NCBI GenBank assembly: GCA_900470195.1
Contig: UEIJ01000009.1
Span: forward strand, 62,001 to 126,000
Source of the DNA: Hyphomicrobiales bacterium
GTDB lineage: Bacteria; Pseudomonadota; Alphaproteobacteria; Rhizobiales; Rhizobiaceae
Direction of reading: 5' to 3'
DNA length: 64,000 nt
The notes under the pieces are model-generated. The model did no database searches, was not told the origin of the DNA, and saw nothing but the letters and a program-made list of their open reading frames with translations. Shown here piece by piece: positions 45,417-55,157 of the stretch (positions within the stretch are counted from its first letter, which is position 1; each line of letters starts with the position of its first letter). A program made the position numbers and the translations under genes.

Positions 45417-45638
45417 TTAGATGCCGAGATTGCCGAAACGGTTCTTGAACTTCGTAACGCGACCGCCGCGGTCGAGCAGGGTCTGCGAACCGCCCGTCCA
45501 GGCCGGATGGGTGGTCGGGTCGATATCGAGGTTCATCGTATCGCCTTCCTTGCCCCAGGTCGAGCGGGTCGTGTATTCGGTGCCATCGGTCATCACGACC
45601 TTGATGGTGTGGTAGTCGGGATGGATATTGGCTTTCAT
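45417..45638 (-). CDS. rpmE: 50S ribosomal protein L31
   Basis: The protein has 73 residues from the ATG at 45638: [19 protein letters not shown], ending [10 protein letters not shown]. There are no cysteines, so it is the zinc-free form, like the L36 here. It is a component of the large subunit central protuberance. Upstream in-frame ATGs are not used: the family begins at MKANIHP. Confidence 0.97.
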   Translation of the reverse strand: MKANIHPDYHTIKVVMTDGTEYTTRSTWGKEGDTMNLDIDPTTHPAWTGGSQTLLDRGGRVTKFKNRFGNLGI

Positions 45639-45706
45639 CTTCTCAATCCTGAAAGTCTGGGGTGAAAAGCACAGCCTGATCATCGAAACTGCGGCACTTT
45701 CGCCCA

Positions 45707-47635
45707 ATGGCAGATATGAAGACCCATTACCCGCAGGCAATGGCTTCCAAAAGGGTTGGCGAGCCTATACATCAGGCGCACGGCAATAACAAGGGCGCAA
45801 ACAAAAGAATGGCGGACCGGGGTAGTGAAATTGATATGAATCACGAATTGACCGCAAAGGAAAGCCGCCAACGCCGTTCGCTGAAGCCACTCAAGAGAAT
45901 GATGCCGTTTCTGGCGCCCTATAAGGGGCTGGTTGCGGGAGCACTCTTCTCGCTGGTTCTGGCGGCGATGACGACCCTGGCGGTACCTGTCGCGCTGCGC
46001 CGCATGATTGATCACGGTTTCACCGGCTCCAACGCGATCTTCGTGAATAATTATTTCGGTATGCTTGTGCTTCTGGCACTCGTTCTCGCGCTGGCGTCGG
46101 GCTTGCGCTACTTCTTCGTGATTTCGCTCGGCGAGCGTGTGGTGGCCGATCTGCGCAATGCCGTCTTCTCGCATGTGACGGCGCTCTCGCCGGAGTTTTT
46201 CGACCGGTCGCAGTCAGGCGAAATCGTCTCGCGCCTGTCTTCCGACACGACACAGATCAAGTCCGTCGTGGGAGCGACGGCGTCCGTTGCGCTGCGCAAC
46301 ATGATTCTGGGCATCGGCGCGCTGGCGATGATGGTCGTGACAAGCCCGAAGCTTTCGGCGCTGGTGATCGCGGCGATCCCGGTCATCGTCATTCCCCTGA
46401 TTGCTTTCGGCCGTTCGGTGCGCCGCCGGTCGCGCATGACACAGGACATGCTGGCGAAAGCCAACGCCTATGCCAGCGAACAGATCGGCGCGATGCGCAC
46501 GCTACAGTCCTTCACCAACGAAAAGATGGTGGTAGGCCGTTTCGGCAGCGCAGTGGAAAAATCCTTTCAGGCGGCGCGTTCCTCTATTCAGGCGCGTGCA
46601 ATCCTGACTGCCTTCGCCATCTTCCTGATCTTCTCCAGCATTGTGGCTGTGCTCTGGTTCGGCTCGCGCGATGTGCTGGCGGGCACGATGTCGGCAGGCA
46701 CGCTTGGCCAGTTCGTGCTTTATGCCGTGTTTGCGGGCAGTTCCTTCGGGGCCTTGTCGGAAGTGGGCGGGGAACTGGCGCAGGCCGCAGGCGCGACGGA
46801 GCGGCTTGTCGAGATTCTGGATGAGCAGCCGGGCATTGCCGCGCCCTTGAAATCTGTTGCCATGCCCGTGCCGCCGCGCGGCGAGATCGTGTTCGATTCC
46901 GTGCACTTTTCCTATCCGACACGGCCGGATGCGCCATCTCTCAATGGCATCAGCTTCACCGTGAAGCCCGGAGAGACGGTTGCGATTGTCGGCCCTTCGG
47001 GGGCCGGCAAAAGCACGGTTTTCTCGCTCGTGATGCGTTATTACGATCCGCAGTCGGGCAAGATCCTGATTGACGGCGTCGCATTGCCCGATGCCGACCC
47101 GCAGGCAGTTCGTTCGCGCATTGCGACAGTGCCGCAGGATGTGGCGATTTTCGCCACCAGCGTGCGCGAAAACATCGCGTTCGGCAGGCCGGGAGCGAGC
47201 GATGAGGAAATCGTTGCGGCGGCAAAAGCCGCTCTTGCGCATGATTTCATCGTGGCGCTCGACAAGGGCTACGACACGGAAGTGGGCGAACGCGGCGTGA
47301 CGCTTTCCGGCGGGCAGCGCCAGCGCATCGCCATTGCGCGGGCAATCCTGCGTGCCGCGCCCATCCTGCTTCTGGACGAGGCGACATCGGCGCTGGACGC
47401 AGAAAGCGAGATGCTCGTGCAAAGGGCTCTGGATGGGCTGATGGCTGATCGCACAACACTCGTCGTCGCGCATCGGCTTGCGACCGTGCTCAAGGCCGAC
47501 CGCATTCTCGTGCTCGACCATGGCCATATTGTCGAAGAGGGGACGCATCAAAGTCTCGTCGAGAAGGGCGGTATCTATGCCCGTCTCGCCAAGCTGCAAT
47601 TCGATGCCGGAGCAGAGGCTTTCGCCGCCAAATAA
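45707..47635 (+). CDS. ABC transporter, fused permease and ATPase (MsbA-like)
   Basis: The protein has up to 642 residues. Six membrane helices at about 60-350 form an exporter core. The ATPase has GPSGAGKST, the signature [16 protein letters not shown] and [11 protein letters not shown]. It is a half-transporter that dimerises, similar to MsbA/LmrA lipid or drug exporters. The substrate is unknown. The start is unclear: ATGs at 45707, 45809 and 45836 are all in frame without a good ribosome site, and the later ones leave more room for the divergent rpmE promoter. Confidence 0.9.
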   Translation: MADMKTHYPQAMASKRVGEPIHQAHGNNKGANKRMADRGSEIDMNHELTAKESRQRRSLKPLKRMMPFLAPYKGLVAGALFSLVLAAMTTLAVPVALRRMIDHGFTGSNAIFVNNYFGMLVLLALVLALASGLRYFFVISLGERVVADLRNAVFSHVTALSPEFFDRSQSGEIVSRLSSDTTQIKSVVGATASVALRNMILGIGALAMMVVTSPKLSALVIAAIPVIVIPLIAFGRSVRRRSRMTQDMLAKANAYASEQIGAMRTLQSFTNEKMVVGRFGSAVEKSFQAARSSIQARAILTAFAIFLIFSSIVAVLWFGSRDVLAGTMSAGTLGQFVLYAVFAGSSFGALSEVGGELAQAAGATERLVEILDEQPGIAAPLKSVAMPVPPRGEIVFDSVHFSYPTRPDAPSLNGISFTVKPGETVAIVGPSGAGKSTVFSLVMRYYDPQSGKILIDGVALPDADPQAVRSRIATVPQDVAIFATSVRENIAFGRPGASDEEIVAAAKAALAHDFIVALDKGYDTEVGERGVTLSGGQRQRIAIARAILRAAPILLLDEATSALDAESEMLVQRALDGLMADRTTLVVAHRLATVLKADRILVLDHGHIVEEGTHQSLVEKGGIYARLAKLQFDAGAEAFAAK

Positions 47636-47663
47636 AACCGGGAGGGTTTCGCCCTCCCGTTTT
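47634..47663. terminator. Bidirectional terminator between the ABC exporter and the MotB-like gene
   Basis: CGGGAGGG and CCCTCCCG pair around TTTCG, with AAAA before and TTTT after. It serves both convergent genes. Confidence 0.9.
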
Positions 47664-47667
47664 GTCT

Positions 47668-48699
47668 TTATCGTTCGGTCAGTTTCAGCTCGATGCGCCG
47701 ATTCTTTGCACGAGCATCGGTCGTGTCGGAGGCGTCGAGCGGCTGGTATTCACCGAAGCCGGCCGCGACGAGCCGGTTGGCCGGGACGCCATTGGCGATC
47801 AGGAATTTGACGACGGCAGTGGCGCGGGCCGACGAAAGCTCCCAGTTATCGCGAAAACGTCCTGTACCGGCCAGAGGCACATTGTCGGTATGGCCGTCGA
47901 CGCGCAGCACCCAGTTGATGTCGTCCGGGATTTCCTGATTGAGTTGCTTGACCGCATCGGCGAGTTTCTTCATCTCGTCCTGACCGGCTGGATTGATATC
48001 CGCCGAACCTGTCGGGAACAGCACTTCCGATTGGAAGACGAAGCGGTCACCGACGATGCGGATATTTTCCTTGTCTGACAGGATTTCACGCAGACGCCCG
48101 AAAAAGTCCGATCGATAGCGATTCAGTTCCTGCACGCGCTGGGCCAGCGCGACGTTGAGCCGCCTGCCGAGATCGGCGATCTTGGCGTTCGATTCGCGGT
48201 CGCGGCTTTCCGAGGCGTTGAGCGCGTCCTCGAGCGCCGCGATCTGGCGGCGAAGGGCTGAAATCTGCTGGTTCAGCAGTTCGACCTGACTGAGCGCCCG
48301 GGCGCTGACCTGCTTTTCGGCATCAAGGCTTGCCGACAGTTCACCGGCGCGCTTTTCAGCCGCTGCACCCGCGCCGCTGCCTTCGTTCAGCAGGCTTTGC
48401 AGGCGCGAGCGCTCGCTTTCGGCGGTGGAGAGCGAGGCTTGCAGATTGGCGATGGTGTCCTGCATATCCTGCGAATTGCTGCGTTCCAGCGACAGAAGCT
48501 GGGTCAGTTCCTGAATCTGGCTGTTGAGGCGCGCAAGCACGCTGTCCTTGTTGTTGACCTCGCGGCTGAGCAGAAACTGCGCCAGCACGAAAACGGTAAG
48601 CAGGAACATGATTGCCAAGAGCAGCGTCGTCAGCGCATCGACGAAGCCCGGCCAGTAATCGACATGCCTTTGGGTGCGGCGGTTGCGGGCAAGGGACAT
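47668..48699 (-). CDS. MotB-like OmpA-domain stator protein (non-flagellar)
   Basis: The protein has 343 residues. One N-terminal membrane helix (about 17-44) contains an aspartate at residue 21 (PGFVDALTTLLLAI), the position of the proton-binding Asp of MotB. A long coiled coil follows at about 50-185. An OmpA-like peptidoglycan-binding domain ends the protein (RVDGHTDNVPLAGTGRFRDN, LSSARATAVVKFLI). It is paired with the MotA-like gene six bases upstream. No flagellar genes are nearby. This is a predicted ion-driven envelope complex of unknown task. Confidence 0.85.
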   Translation of the reverse strand: MSLARNRRTQRHVDYWPGFVDALTTLLLAIMFLLTVFVLAQFLLSREVNNKDSVLARLNSQIQELTQLLSLERSNSQDMQDTIANLQASLSTAESERSRLQSLLNEGSGAGAAAEKRAGELSASLDAEKQVSARALSQVELLNQQISALRRQIAALEDALNASESRDRESNAKIADLGRRLNVALAQRVQELNRYRSDFFGRLREILSDKENIRIVGDRFVFQSEVLFPTGSADINPAGQDEMKKLADAVKQLNQEIPDDINWVLRVDGHTDNVPLAGTGRFRDNWELSSARATAVVKFLIANGVPANRLVAAGFGEYQPLDASDTTDARAKNRRIELKLTER

Positions 48700-48705
48700 G
48701 ACGGC

Positions 48706-49755
48706 TTACTCCGCCTTGTCCGTGCGGTCGGGCTTACGGTCATGCGAGCGCTCCCCGATAGCCTTGGTGAGGCGGTCAAGCGTCTGGCGAATGGCCTTCT
48801 GTTCGTCAGCCTGCTTTTCCACCCAGTCGCGCATGATCTGCTGTTCGTTGCGCATGTTCTTGACGAGACCCTGTATGCCTTCGGCGAGATTAGCGAGTGC
48901 CGCCGTTGTGCGCTGCGTGGATGCGTCACCGCCGTGCAGGTTCTGCAAGCGATCGGCCAGAACACGGATTTCCTCTGTCCCGCCATGCTGGTCGCCGGCA
49001 ATGTCCGAACCGAGATCGGTGACCGAGGAAAGCCAGTTTTCCAGTTCCGTGTAGAAGCGGTTTTGCGCGCGGCCCGCCTGCAGGTCGAGGAAGCCGAGGA
49101 TCAACGAACCGGATAGGCCGAACAGCGACGACGAGAAAGCTGTGCCCATGCCGGAAAGCGGCGCTTGAAGCCCAGCCTTCAACGCATCGAGAACATCGCC
49201 GGTGCTGCCGGAATTGGGGTCGAGGGTCTGGATGGTGCGTCCGATGGAACCGACGGTTTCAAGAAGGCCCCAGAAGGTGCCGAGAAGTCCGAGAAAGACC
49301 AGAAGCCCGATCAGGTAGCGCGATATATCGCGGCTTTCATCAAGGCGTGTCGCGATGGAATCGAGAATCGAGCGCATGGAGGCGGTGGAGAGCGCCATCG
49401 ACTGGCGGCGGCCGATAAGCGCGCGCATAGGCGCGAGCAGCACCGGCGCACGGGCTGCACCGTCGCGGTCGCCCTCGCGGAAGGAATTGACCCAGCGGAT
49501 TTCCGGTAGGAGCCGCAGTACCTGTCCGAAGGCGAGCAGGATGCCAACCAGCAGGACACCGAGAATAAGCCCGTTGAGCCCCGGATTGGTGACGAAGAAC
49601 GTATGAATTTGCCGCATGAGGATTGCAGCCAGAAAGGCTACAATAATAAGGAAGATCGCCATGGTAAGAATGACAATGCGCGGGCTCGACAGGCGGTAGG
49701 GGTCGTAATCGCGTCCCTCATCCAGACGTTCCCGGGAAAGTCTCAAATCGCTCAT
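48706..49755 (-). CDS. MotA/TolQ/ExbB-like channel protein (non-flagellar)
   Basis: The protein has 349 residues. There are four predicted membrane helices (about 27-49, 59-80, 145-170 and 212-235). The third carries LVFLGLLGTFWGLLETV and the fourth GTAFSSSLFGLSGSLILG, the pore helices of the MotA/TolQ/ExbB family. The C-terminal cytoplasmic tail of about 110 residues is helical. It is probably the pentameric partner of the MotB-like protein, forming a proton channel. Confidence 0.85.
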   Translation of the reverse strand: MSDLRLSRERLDEGRDYDPYRLSSPRIVILTMAIFLIIVAFLAAILMRQIHTFFVTNPGLNGLILGVLLVGILLAFGQVLRLLPEIRWVNSFREGDRDGAARAPVLLAPMRALIGRRQSMALSTASMRSILDSIATRLDESRDISRYLIGLLVFLGLLGTFWGLLETVGSIGRTIQTLDPNSGSTGDVLDALKAGLQAPLSGMGTAFSSSLFGLSGSLILGFLDLQAGRAQNRFYTELENWLSSVTDLGSDIAGDQHGGTEEIRVLADRLQNLHGGDASTQRTTAALANLAEGIQGLVKNMRNEQQIMRDWVEKQADEQKAIRQTLDRLTKAIGERSHDRKPDRTDKAE

Positions 49756-49887
49756 GCGTTGCGCTCCATGGTCGCGTGTTTGAACAGGAGCCTACTTCAT
49801 TAATTCGTGAAGCGGAATCGTCTGGTTACGAAAAAATGAAGGCAGAAATGCTTCAGCGCGCCGCTTTCATGCGACGCGCTGATTTGC

Positions 49888-49911
49888 AAAGCCAAGAATA
49901 AAGCCAAGAAT
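49888..49911. repeat. Perfect 12-base tandem duplication
   Basis: AAAGCCAAGAAT occurs twice back to back, just past the stop of the minus-strand inositol phosphatase gene. It looks like a recent slippage duplication. Nearby CAGCGCG/CGCGCTG (49857-49881) can form a hairpin. Confidence 0.85.
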
Positions 49912-49921
49912 GATGGCAATA

Positions 49922-50713
49922 TCAGATTGGTTTTTTGATCGTCTTGAGAAGCGCGCCGTGAATGGCTTCGTTGCCGGCAACGATCGAATGATTGGTGAAC
50001 ATATCCTGTCCGCCATTCTTGTCCGAGACGAAACCGCCAGCCTCACGCACCATCAGGATGCCAGCGCCGAGATCCCACGGATGCATGCCGTCTTCCCAGA
50101 AGCCGTCCAGGCGGCCGCCCGCGACGTAGGCAAGATCAAGCGCGACAGCACCCATACGGCGGATGCCGGCGGTTTCGGCCATGACGTTGCGCAGTTCGAC
50201 CAGGTAATGGCCGTGATGGCCGCGGCCCAGATGCGGGATACCGGTTCCGATAACGGAATCGACCAGCTTGTTGCGCGACGCGACGCGCAGGCGGCGGTCG
50301 TTCAGAAACGCGCCGCCGCCGCGTTCCGCGGTATAAAGCTCGTCCATGGCCGGATTGTAGATGACGCCGGCGACGATCTGTCCCTGACGCTCGAGAGCGA
50401 TGGAAACTGCGAAGACCGGGATGCCGTGCAGGAAATTGGTGGTGCCGTCGAGAGGGTCGACCAGCCAGCGATGCTGTCCGTCCTTGGATTCGATCTCGCC
50501 GGATTCTTCCATCAGGAAGCCGTAATCCGGGCGGGCGCGGCTCAATTCCGTGTAGACGATCTTTTCGGCGCGGCGGTCGGCCTGGCTGACATAATCGCCG
50601 GGGCCCTTGAGAGAAACCTGAAGATTCTGGACTTCGCCAAAATCGCGGGCGAGGCTGCGGCCGGCCTTCATAGCGGCCTGTACCATAACGTTGAGAAGGG
50701 CTGAGCGGGCCAT
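49922..50713 (-). CDS. suhB: Inositol monophosphatase family protein (SuhB-like)
   Basis: The protein has 263 residues from the ATG at 50713. The metal-binding motifs are FLMEESGEIES, WLVDPLDGTTNFLHGIP and the C-terminal DGFWEDGMHPWDLGAGILMVREAGG. It hydrolyses inositol-1-phosphate or related phosphates; SuhB relatives also act in rRNA transcription. The frame extends to 50851 but the family starts near MARSALLNVMVQAAMKAG. It follows efp on the same strand. Confidence 0.92.
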   Translation of the reverse strand: MARSALLNVMVQAAMKAGRSLARDFGEVQNLQVSLKGPGDYVSQADRRAEKIVYTELSRARPDYGFLMEESGEIESKDGQHRWLVDPLDGTTNFLHGIPVFAVSIALERQGQIVAGVIYNPAMDELYTAERGGGAFLNDRRLRVASRNKLVDSVIGTGIPHLGRGHHGHYLVELRNVMAETAGIRRMGAVALDLAYVAGGRLDGFWEDGMHPWDLGAGILMVREAGGFVSDKNGGQDMFTNHSIVAGNEAIHGALLKTIKKPI

Positions 50714-50901
50714 TTCATTGTCCTTGTAAGCACGATCCCGAAGCGTGGAGTTGAAGGGGATCACGCAGTTAATCATAGGCCGAACATCCGAACCGGCACA
50801 GGGCCAGCGGACAGTCGGGGAATTGAGCGATCTGAGAAAGAACGGTCGCAAGGATGCGACATGCGACGCCCCGGTGGGGCGCCGAAATAGTCAAAAACGG
50901 A

Positions 50902-51462
50902 TCAGGCGCGGCTGATATAGGTCAGTTCGTTGGTGTCGACGATCACGCGTTCGCCCGATTCGATGAATGGCGGAACGAGGATGCGGATACCGTTTTCAAG
51001 CACAGCCGGCTTGTAGGACGAAGCGGCGGTCTGGCCCTTGACGACCGGATCGGCTTCGGTGATGGCGAGCGTGACCTGATCCGGCAGGCGGATGCCGATC
51101 GGCTTTTCTTCGTAAAGTTCCACGGTCACCATCATGCCGTCCTGCAGGAAGGCAGCGCGGTCGCCGACGAAATCCTTGGCCAGTTCAAGCTGTTCGTAGG
51201 TTTCGGTGTCCATGAAGATCAGCGCGTCGCCCTGTTCGTAGAGGAACGAGAAATCCTTCTGTTCCAGACGAACGCGCTCGACGGTTTCAGCGGCGCGGAA
51301 ACGTTCGTTGAGCTTGGTGCCGTTGATGAGGTTCTTCAGTTCGACCTGATTATAGGCGCCGCCCTTGCCGGGCTTGACGGCATTGGTCTTTACCGCAACC
51401 CACAGGCCGCCAGCATGTTCGATGACATTGCCGGGGCGGATTTCGTTACCATTGATCTTCAT
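50902..51462 (-). CDS. efp: Translation elongation factor P
   Basis: The protein has 186 residues from the ATG at 51462. [20 protein letters not shown] begins domain I; the loop [13 protein letters not shown] carries the usual modified lysine (K34 region: VKPGKGG); the OB domains follow and it ends YISRA. EF-P relieves ribosome stalling on polyproline. Lysine at the tip suggests EpmA-type modification, but no epmA or epmB is in the window. Confidence 0.97.
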   Translation of the reverse strand: MKINGNEIRPGNVIEHAGGLWVAVKTNAVKPGKGGAYNQVELKNLINGTKLNERFRAAETVERVRLEQKDFSFLYEQGDALIFMDTETYEQLELAKDFVGDRAAFLQDGMMVTVELYEEKPIGIRLPDQVTLAITEADPVVKGQTAASSYKPAVLENGIRILVPPFIESGERVIVDTNELTYISRA

Positions 51463-51666
51463 GAGCTTGATCCGGAATGAAAATGTGAAACCATGTGCGG
51501 TCCGGTGCATGACGACGAAAAGGCAACCGTCCGGCATTTTTCCGGAGATTGCGCACCTGCCTTATACTCGAACCGCGATAATCGCGTTTCCAAGACCATA
51601 AAACTGCGTCTGACGCAAGCCTGACCACGAAAAGAGAGGCGGTCCGGCTGGAAAAACCGCCACTAA

Positions 51667-52719
51667 TCAGCGAACACGCAGATTGTTCGCGGTTTCAATG
51701 GCCTGCTTGATCTGGTCGTCAGCCAGTCCGTCCATCATATCATTGAGGTCCGGCGCGCGAAAACCGGCGCGTTGGGCGACGATATACCAGGCCGCAGCCT
51801 TCACCATATCGCCTTCAGTGCCGATGCCGTCGCGATAGAGGCGGGCAAGCCATGCCTGCGCCATCACCATGCCGCGTTGGGCACCGAGGCGCATCCAGCC
51901 AAAACCCTGTTCGTAGTCACGGTCGCCGCCACGCCCTTCGATCAGCCAGCGGCCAAGATCGAATTGCGCCGTATCATATCCTTGCGCTGCGGCAAGCAGC
52001 AGATAGACACGCGCTTTCTTGTCGTCGCGCGGGATCTTCGGGGTGCCATTGGCATAAATCTGGCTGACTGCATATTGCGCGTCGGCAAGCTTGGCCTCGG
52101 CAGCTTTCTCGAACCAGGGGAAGGCGAGGTCGATGCCCGGCTTGCCCGGCGTCTTCACCATCAGCATCTGGCCGTAATTGAATTGTGCCATGGCGTTGCC
52201 GCCTTCCGCCGCCTTTTTCATCAGTTCTTCTGCCTTGGCGGGGTCTTTTTTGGTATAGGTGCCCTGAAGCAGAAGTGCCGCATAGCGGAATTGCGCTTCG
52301 ACAACTCCGTTATTGGCCGCTTTCTCGTACCACTCCGCCGCCAGTTTCTGATTGGCGGGGATGCCGAGGCCGCGTGCATAAATCTCTGCGATGAGTGTCT
52401 GCGATGCCGGGTCGCCCTTTTCGGCTTGAGGCTTGGCCAGATTGAAGGCGGTCAGATAAAGCCCGCGCTGAAATGCCCCGAAAGCCTCGTCAGCAGGCTT
52501 GTCGCCAAAACGGCTCGGATCGATGCGCGGAACCGGTTCCGTGGTTGCCGGTTGCGGCAGCATGACCGGCTTGGAAGGCTTGTCGGCCTTCCTGTCCTGA
52601 TGATTGCCCTGCGTGCCACTCTTCTGGCCGTGCACCGGTTCGCCCGCTGCCAGAACAGGCAGGACCGGCAGCGCGAATGAGATAATGGCAGCGAGAAGAA
52701 ATTTGCTCTTCATGGGCAT
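51667..52719 (-). CDS. Secreted Sel1/TPR-repeat protein
   Basis: The protein has 350 residues from the ATG at 52719. It has a signal peptide (FLLAAIISFALPVLPVLAAG), a Lys/Pro/Gln-rich linker, then about six Sel1 repeats at 115-330 (for example AAEWYEKAANNGVVEAQFRY and MKKAAEGGNAMAQFNYGQML). Sel1 proteins are scaffolds in the periplasm or envelope; the partner is unknown. AAGG lies eight bases before this start; the ATG two codons later is also possible. Frames upstream to 52890 overlap the ThiE-like gene. Confidence 0.85.
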   Translation of the reverse strand: MPMKSKFLLAAIISFALPVLPVLAAGEPVHGQKSGTQGNHQDRKADKPSKPVMLPQPATTEPVPRIDPSRFGDKPADEAFGAFQRGLYLTAFNLAKPQAEKGDPASQTLIAEIYARGLGIPANQKLAAEWYEKAANNGVVEAQFRYAALLLQGTYTKKDPAKAEELMKKAAEGGNAMAQFNYGQMLMVKTPGKPGIDLAFPWFEKAAEAKLADAQYAVSQIYANGTPKIPRDDKKARVYLLLAAAQGYDTAQFDLGRWLIEGRGGDRDYEQGFGWMRLGAQRGMVMAQAWLARLYRDGIGTEGDMVKAAAWYIVAQRAGFRAPDLNDMMDGLADDQIKQAIETANNLRVR

Positions 52720-52741
52720 AGGCAAGACCTTGATGAAGGAA

Positions 52742-53407
52742 TCAGTTTTCAAAACGCGGCGCTTTTTCGTCGAGAAGCCGATTGGCTTCCGCGACAGCCT
52801 TTGCAGGGTCTTCGGCGTCGAAAACGGCACGCCCGAGCGCCACGAAATCCGCGCCGGTCTCTGCGGCAGATATGATGCTTTCCAGAGCATTTCCGGCCTG
52901 CGCGATGCAGGGAATCTCCACCATCTGCGCCCACCATTCGGCTAGCGACAGGTTGCGCGGATGGGCGTCGGGCTTGTTGTCCGCACCGATCTTGCCGAAG
53001 AACACGTAATCGGGCTGCAACTCGCCGATTTCCATCGCGCCATGGCGGTCGCGCAGATTGCCTGTGCCGACAATCATCTTCGGCGTGTGCTTTTCTATCG
53101 CTTCGGCCAGATCGGCGGCCTTGCCTTCGATATGGATGCCGTCTGCCCCGACGCGGCCTGCAATGCGCGTATCGTTCAGGACAAGCGCCGCAGCGCCCTT
53201 CTCCTGAATCACAGGGACAGCCTTTTCGGCTGCGGCCTGAAAGGTGGCTTCATCGAGATCGCCGGTGTCGAGAATGACGCTCGCAACGTCGCCGCCCGAA
53301 AGCGCCGCCGTCAAAAGCTTTGCGAGAGCCCCGCCATCGGCAAGCGGGGGCGCAACCAGCACGATGCGGCAGCGGTCTGTTTCAGTCTGGTGAGCGGGCT
53401 TGTTCAT
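52742..53407 (-). CDS. Thiamine phosphate synthase-like protein (ThiE/TenI superfamily)
   Basis: The protein has 221 residues in a TIM barrel. It has LVLNDTRIAGRVGADGIHIEG (about 94-114), then IVGTGNLRDRHGAMEIGELQPDYVFFGK and GADFVALGRAVF. The usual ThiE GQEDLP loop is replaced by EGKAADL, so activity as thiamine phosphate synthase is uncertain. It may be a paralogue used for salvage or another role. It is placed just before the Sel1 gene on the same strand. Confidence 0.8.
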   Translation of the reverse strand: MNKPAHQTETDRCRIVLVAPPLADGGALAKLLTAALSGGDVASVILDTGDLDEATFQAAAEKAVPVIQEKGAAALVLNDTRIAGRVGADGIHIEGKAADLAEAIEKHTPKMIVGTGNLRDRHGAMEIGELQPDYVFFGKIGADNKPDAHPRNLSLAEWWAQMVEIPCIAQAGNALESIISAAETGADFVALGRAVFDAEDPAKAVAEANRLLDEKAPRFEN

Positions 53408-53803
53408 GAATGAAGCCTAACGGGAAAAACGTGATGGAATTCGGGCAATAGAGGCGTTCTGTTTACCGGAAACGGAAGCCGCGCTCTATCTATTTGTTTT
53501 ATCGCATTTATGCGACGCAACCGCGCTTCGGCAAGCATTCGTTGGCGAAATGCCTGCTCGTTCGCGTCCGTCCGCATTGGCATAATGTTATCCACTGGAA
53601 CGAAAGTTGATCGGAACCAACCCGGTTCTGCTCGTATTTACCGGTATATAACCCACACCGAAGCGGGGCAGTTAACGTCCCGGCAAACGTGTGAAACCGT
53701 TGCGGCCGCACATCCGGCCACCCACTCGGAATGACACGAAGAATTGGAAAGTCTCGCAATCCCAGGTGCAGGTACTTTCCTTAAACGATAGGCAGGCTGG
53801 TAA
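53408..53803. other. Intergenic region thiE-like/opgC, 396 bp
   Basis: This includes a degraded palindromic repeat (53463-53553). Further on, GGAACCAACCCGGTTC near 53616-53631 is a partial inverted repeat. A GGAAC here is followed 15 bases later by CGTA, which is not a good EcfG site. No gene was supported. Confidence 0.4.
53463..53553. repeat. Degraded copy of the dispersed palindromic repeat
   Basis: GCTCTATCTATTTGTTTTAT, then CGCATT and ACGCAACCGCGC, follow the middle of the 14646-14739 repeat closely. The outer arms have decayed (GCGAAATGCC for GGAAATGCT). Confidence 0.6.
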
Positions 53804-55027
53804 ATGAATATTGCGACCGCTGGACAAGCGATGCCCGCACAACATGCGAAAATGCGCGATACGCGCATTGACGTGTTCCGTGCGCTCGCGCTGCTAACGA
53901 TCTTCATCAACCATGTGCCCGGCACGATCTACGAGCATTTCACGCACAAGAATCTCGGCTTCTCCGATTCGGCCGAAGCTTTCGTACTGATTTCCGGCAT
54001 GGCCGTAGCGCTTGCCTACGGATCGAAATTCGCTTCCGGCAACCGCCTGCTTCTGTCGCTGAAGATGTGGCGCCGCGCCGGTGTTCTTTATACCGCGCAT
54101 ATCATGACGACCATGGCGACCATCGCCATTTTCGCCGCCGCCGCGATCTTCCTCAAGCGTTCGGAATTGCTCACGCAGATCAACATCGCCCCGCTGGTCA
54201 AGCATCCGGTCGAGGCGCTGTTCGGCATCGTCACGATGGGCCACCAGCTCGGCTATAACAACATTCTGTCCATGTATGCCGTGATGCTGGTTCTGACGCC
54301 GGCCCTGCTTCTGCTGGCGCGCATCAGCCTGCCGCTCATGCTCGGCGTTTCCGGCACGGTCTGGTTCCTGTCCGGCCTCTATCATGTCGCGCCGGTCAAT
54401 TATCCGACCGAGGGCGTCTGGTTCCTCAATCCGCTGTCGTGGCAGTTCCTGTTTGCCATCGGTATCGCGGGCGTGATGCATGTGCGTCGCGGCGGCGAAC
54501 TGCCGAAGCATCCGCTGCTGATCGGCCTTGCCGTCGGCTATCTGGTGCTGGCGCTGGCGTGGGTGCGCATCCCGCTCTGGGGCATTGATGCATCGATGGG
54601 CCTGCCCATGGTCATCACCGGCTTCGACAAGACGTTCCTGTCGGGCCCGCGCCTGCTGCATGTGCTGGCGATTGCCTATCTCATCGCCGTTGTCCCGACG
54701 CTGAACAACATCGCCCGCACCGCATCCGACAATCCGCTCGCCATTCTCGGCAAGCATTCGCTCCCGATCTTCATTGCCGGTACGCTGCTCGCGATGGTCG
54801 CGCAGGTGATGAAACTCGTGAACCCTGGCGGGCTGCCATATGACACGCTGCTGATCGCAACCGGCATCGTGATGCAATTCGCACTCGCCTATTATCTTGA
54901 ATGGCTGCCCACCATCGGCTGGAGCAAGAAGGGCGCGGCCGTTTCGGCAAAGTCTGCCGTTCCCGCTGCCGAACCCGTCAAGATGCAGGTTGTCACAAGT
55001 TCCAAGCCTGCGATGCAACGCTATTAA
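53804..55027 (+). CDS. opgC: OpgC-domain membrane acyltransferase
   Basis: The protein has 407 residues and about ten membrane helices. The N-terminus RDTRIDVFRALALLTIFINH and VPGTIYEHFTHKNLGFSDSAE-like sequence with the following AFVLISGMAVALAYG are those of OpgC, which adds succinyl groups to osmoregulated periplasmic glucans (cyclic glucans in Brucella). The C-terminus is a short cytoplasmic tail. It is monocistronic with its own terminator. Confidence 0.92.
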   Translation: MNIATAGQAMPAQHAKMRDTRIDVFRALALLTIFINHVPGTIYEHFTHKNLGFSDSAEAFVLISGMAVALAYGSKFASGNRLLLSLKMWRRAGVLYTAHIMTTMATIAIFAAAAIFLKRSELLTQINIAPLVKHPVEALFGIVTMGHQLGYNNILSMYAVMLVLTPALLLLARISLPLMLGVSGTVWFLSGLYHVAPVNYPTEGVWFLNPLSWQFLFAIGIAGVMHVRRGGELPKHPLLIGLAVGYLVLALAWVRIPLWGIDASMGLPMVITGFDKTFLSGPRLLHVLAIAYLIAVVPTLNNIARTASDNPLAILGKHSLPIFIAGTLLAMVAQVMKLVNPGGLPYDTLLIATGIVMQFALAYYLEWLPTIGWSKKGAAVSAKSAVPAAEPVKMQVVTSSKPAMQRY

Positions 55028-55043
55028 CAATCGTCACCGATCA

Positions 55044-55071
55044 GCCGCCCCATTCCGGGCGGCTTTTCTTT
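55044..55071 (+). terminator. Rho-independent terminator of opgC
   Basis: GCCGCCC pairs with GGGCGGC around CATTCC, followed by TTTTCTTT, 17 bases after the stop. Confidence 0.92.
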
Positions 55072-55157
55072 GGGTAAAAAGCACCGGATTGTGCGGGATT
55101 ATCCACAATGAGCAGCCGAAATTAACCATTCATTAATCTTAAGAATGTTAAATGGTT

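Noticed and set aside
47668-49755. Zorya-type phage defence (ZorA/ZorB) reading of the stator pair
   Set aside because: The channel and OmpA partners fit loosely, but no zorC, zorD or zorE helicase/nuclease genes flank them and the neighbours are housekeeping genes.
50867-50881. Terminator of efp (CGCCCC-GGT-GGGGCG)
   Set aside because: A hairpin is possible but there is no T run on the minus strand; too weak to call.
53616-53640. Second EcfG promoter before opgC (GGAAC then CGTA)
   Set aside because: Spacing is 15 and the -10 is CGTA instead of CGTT; does not meet the consensus.
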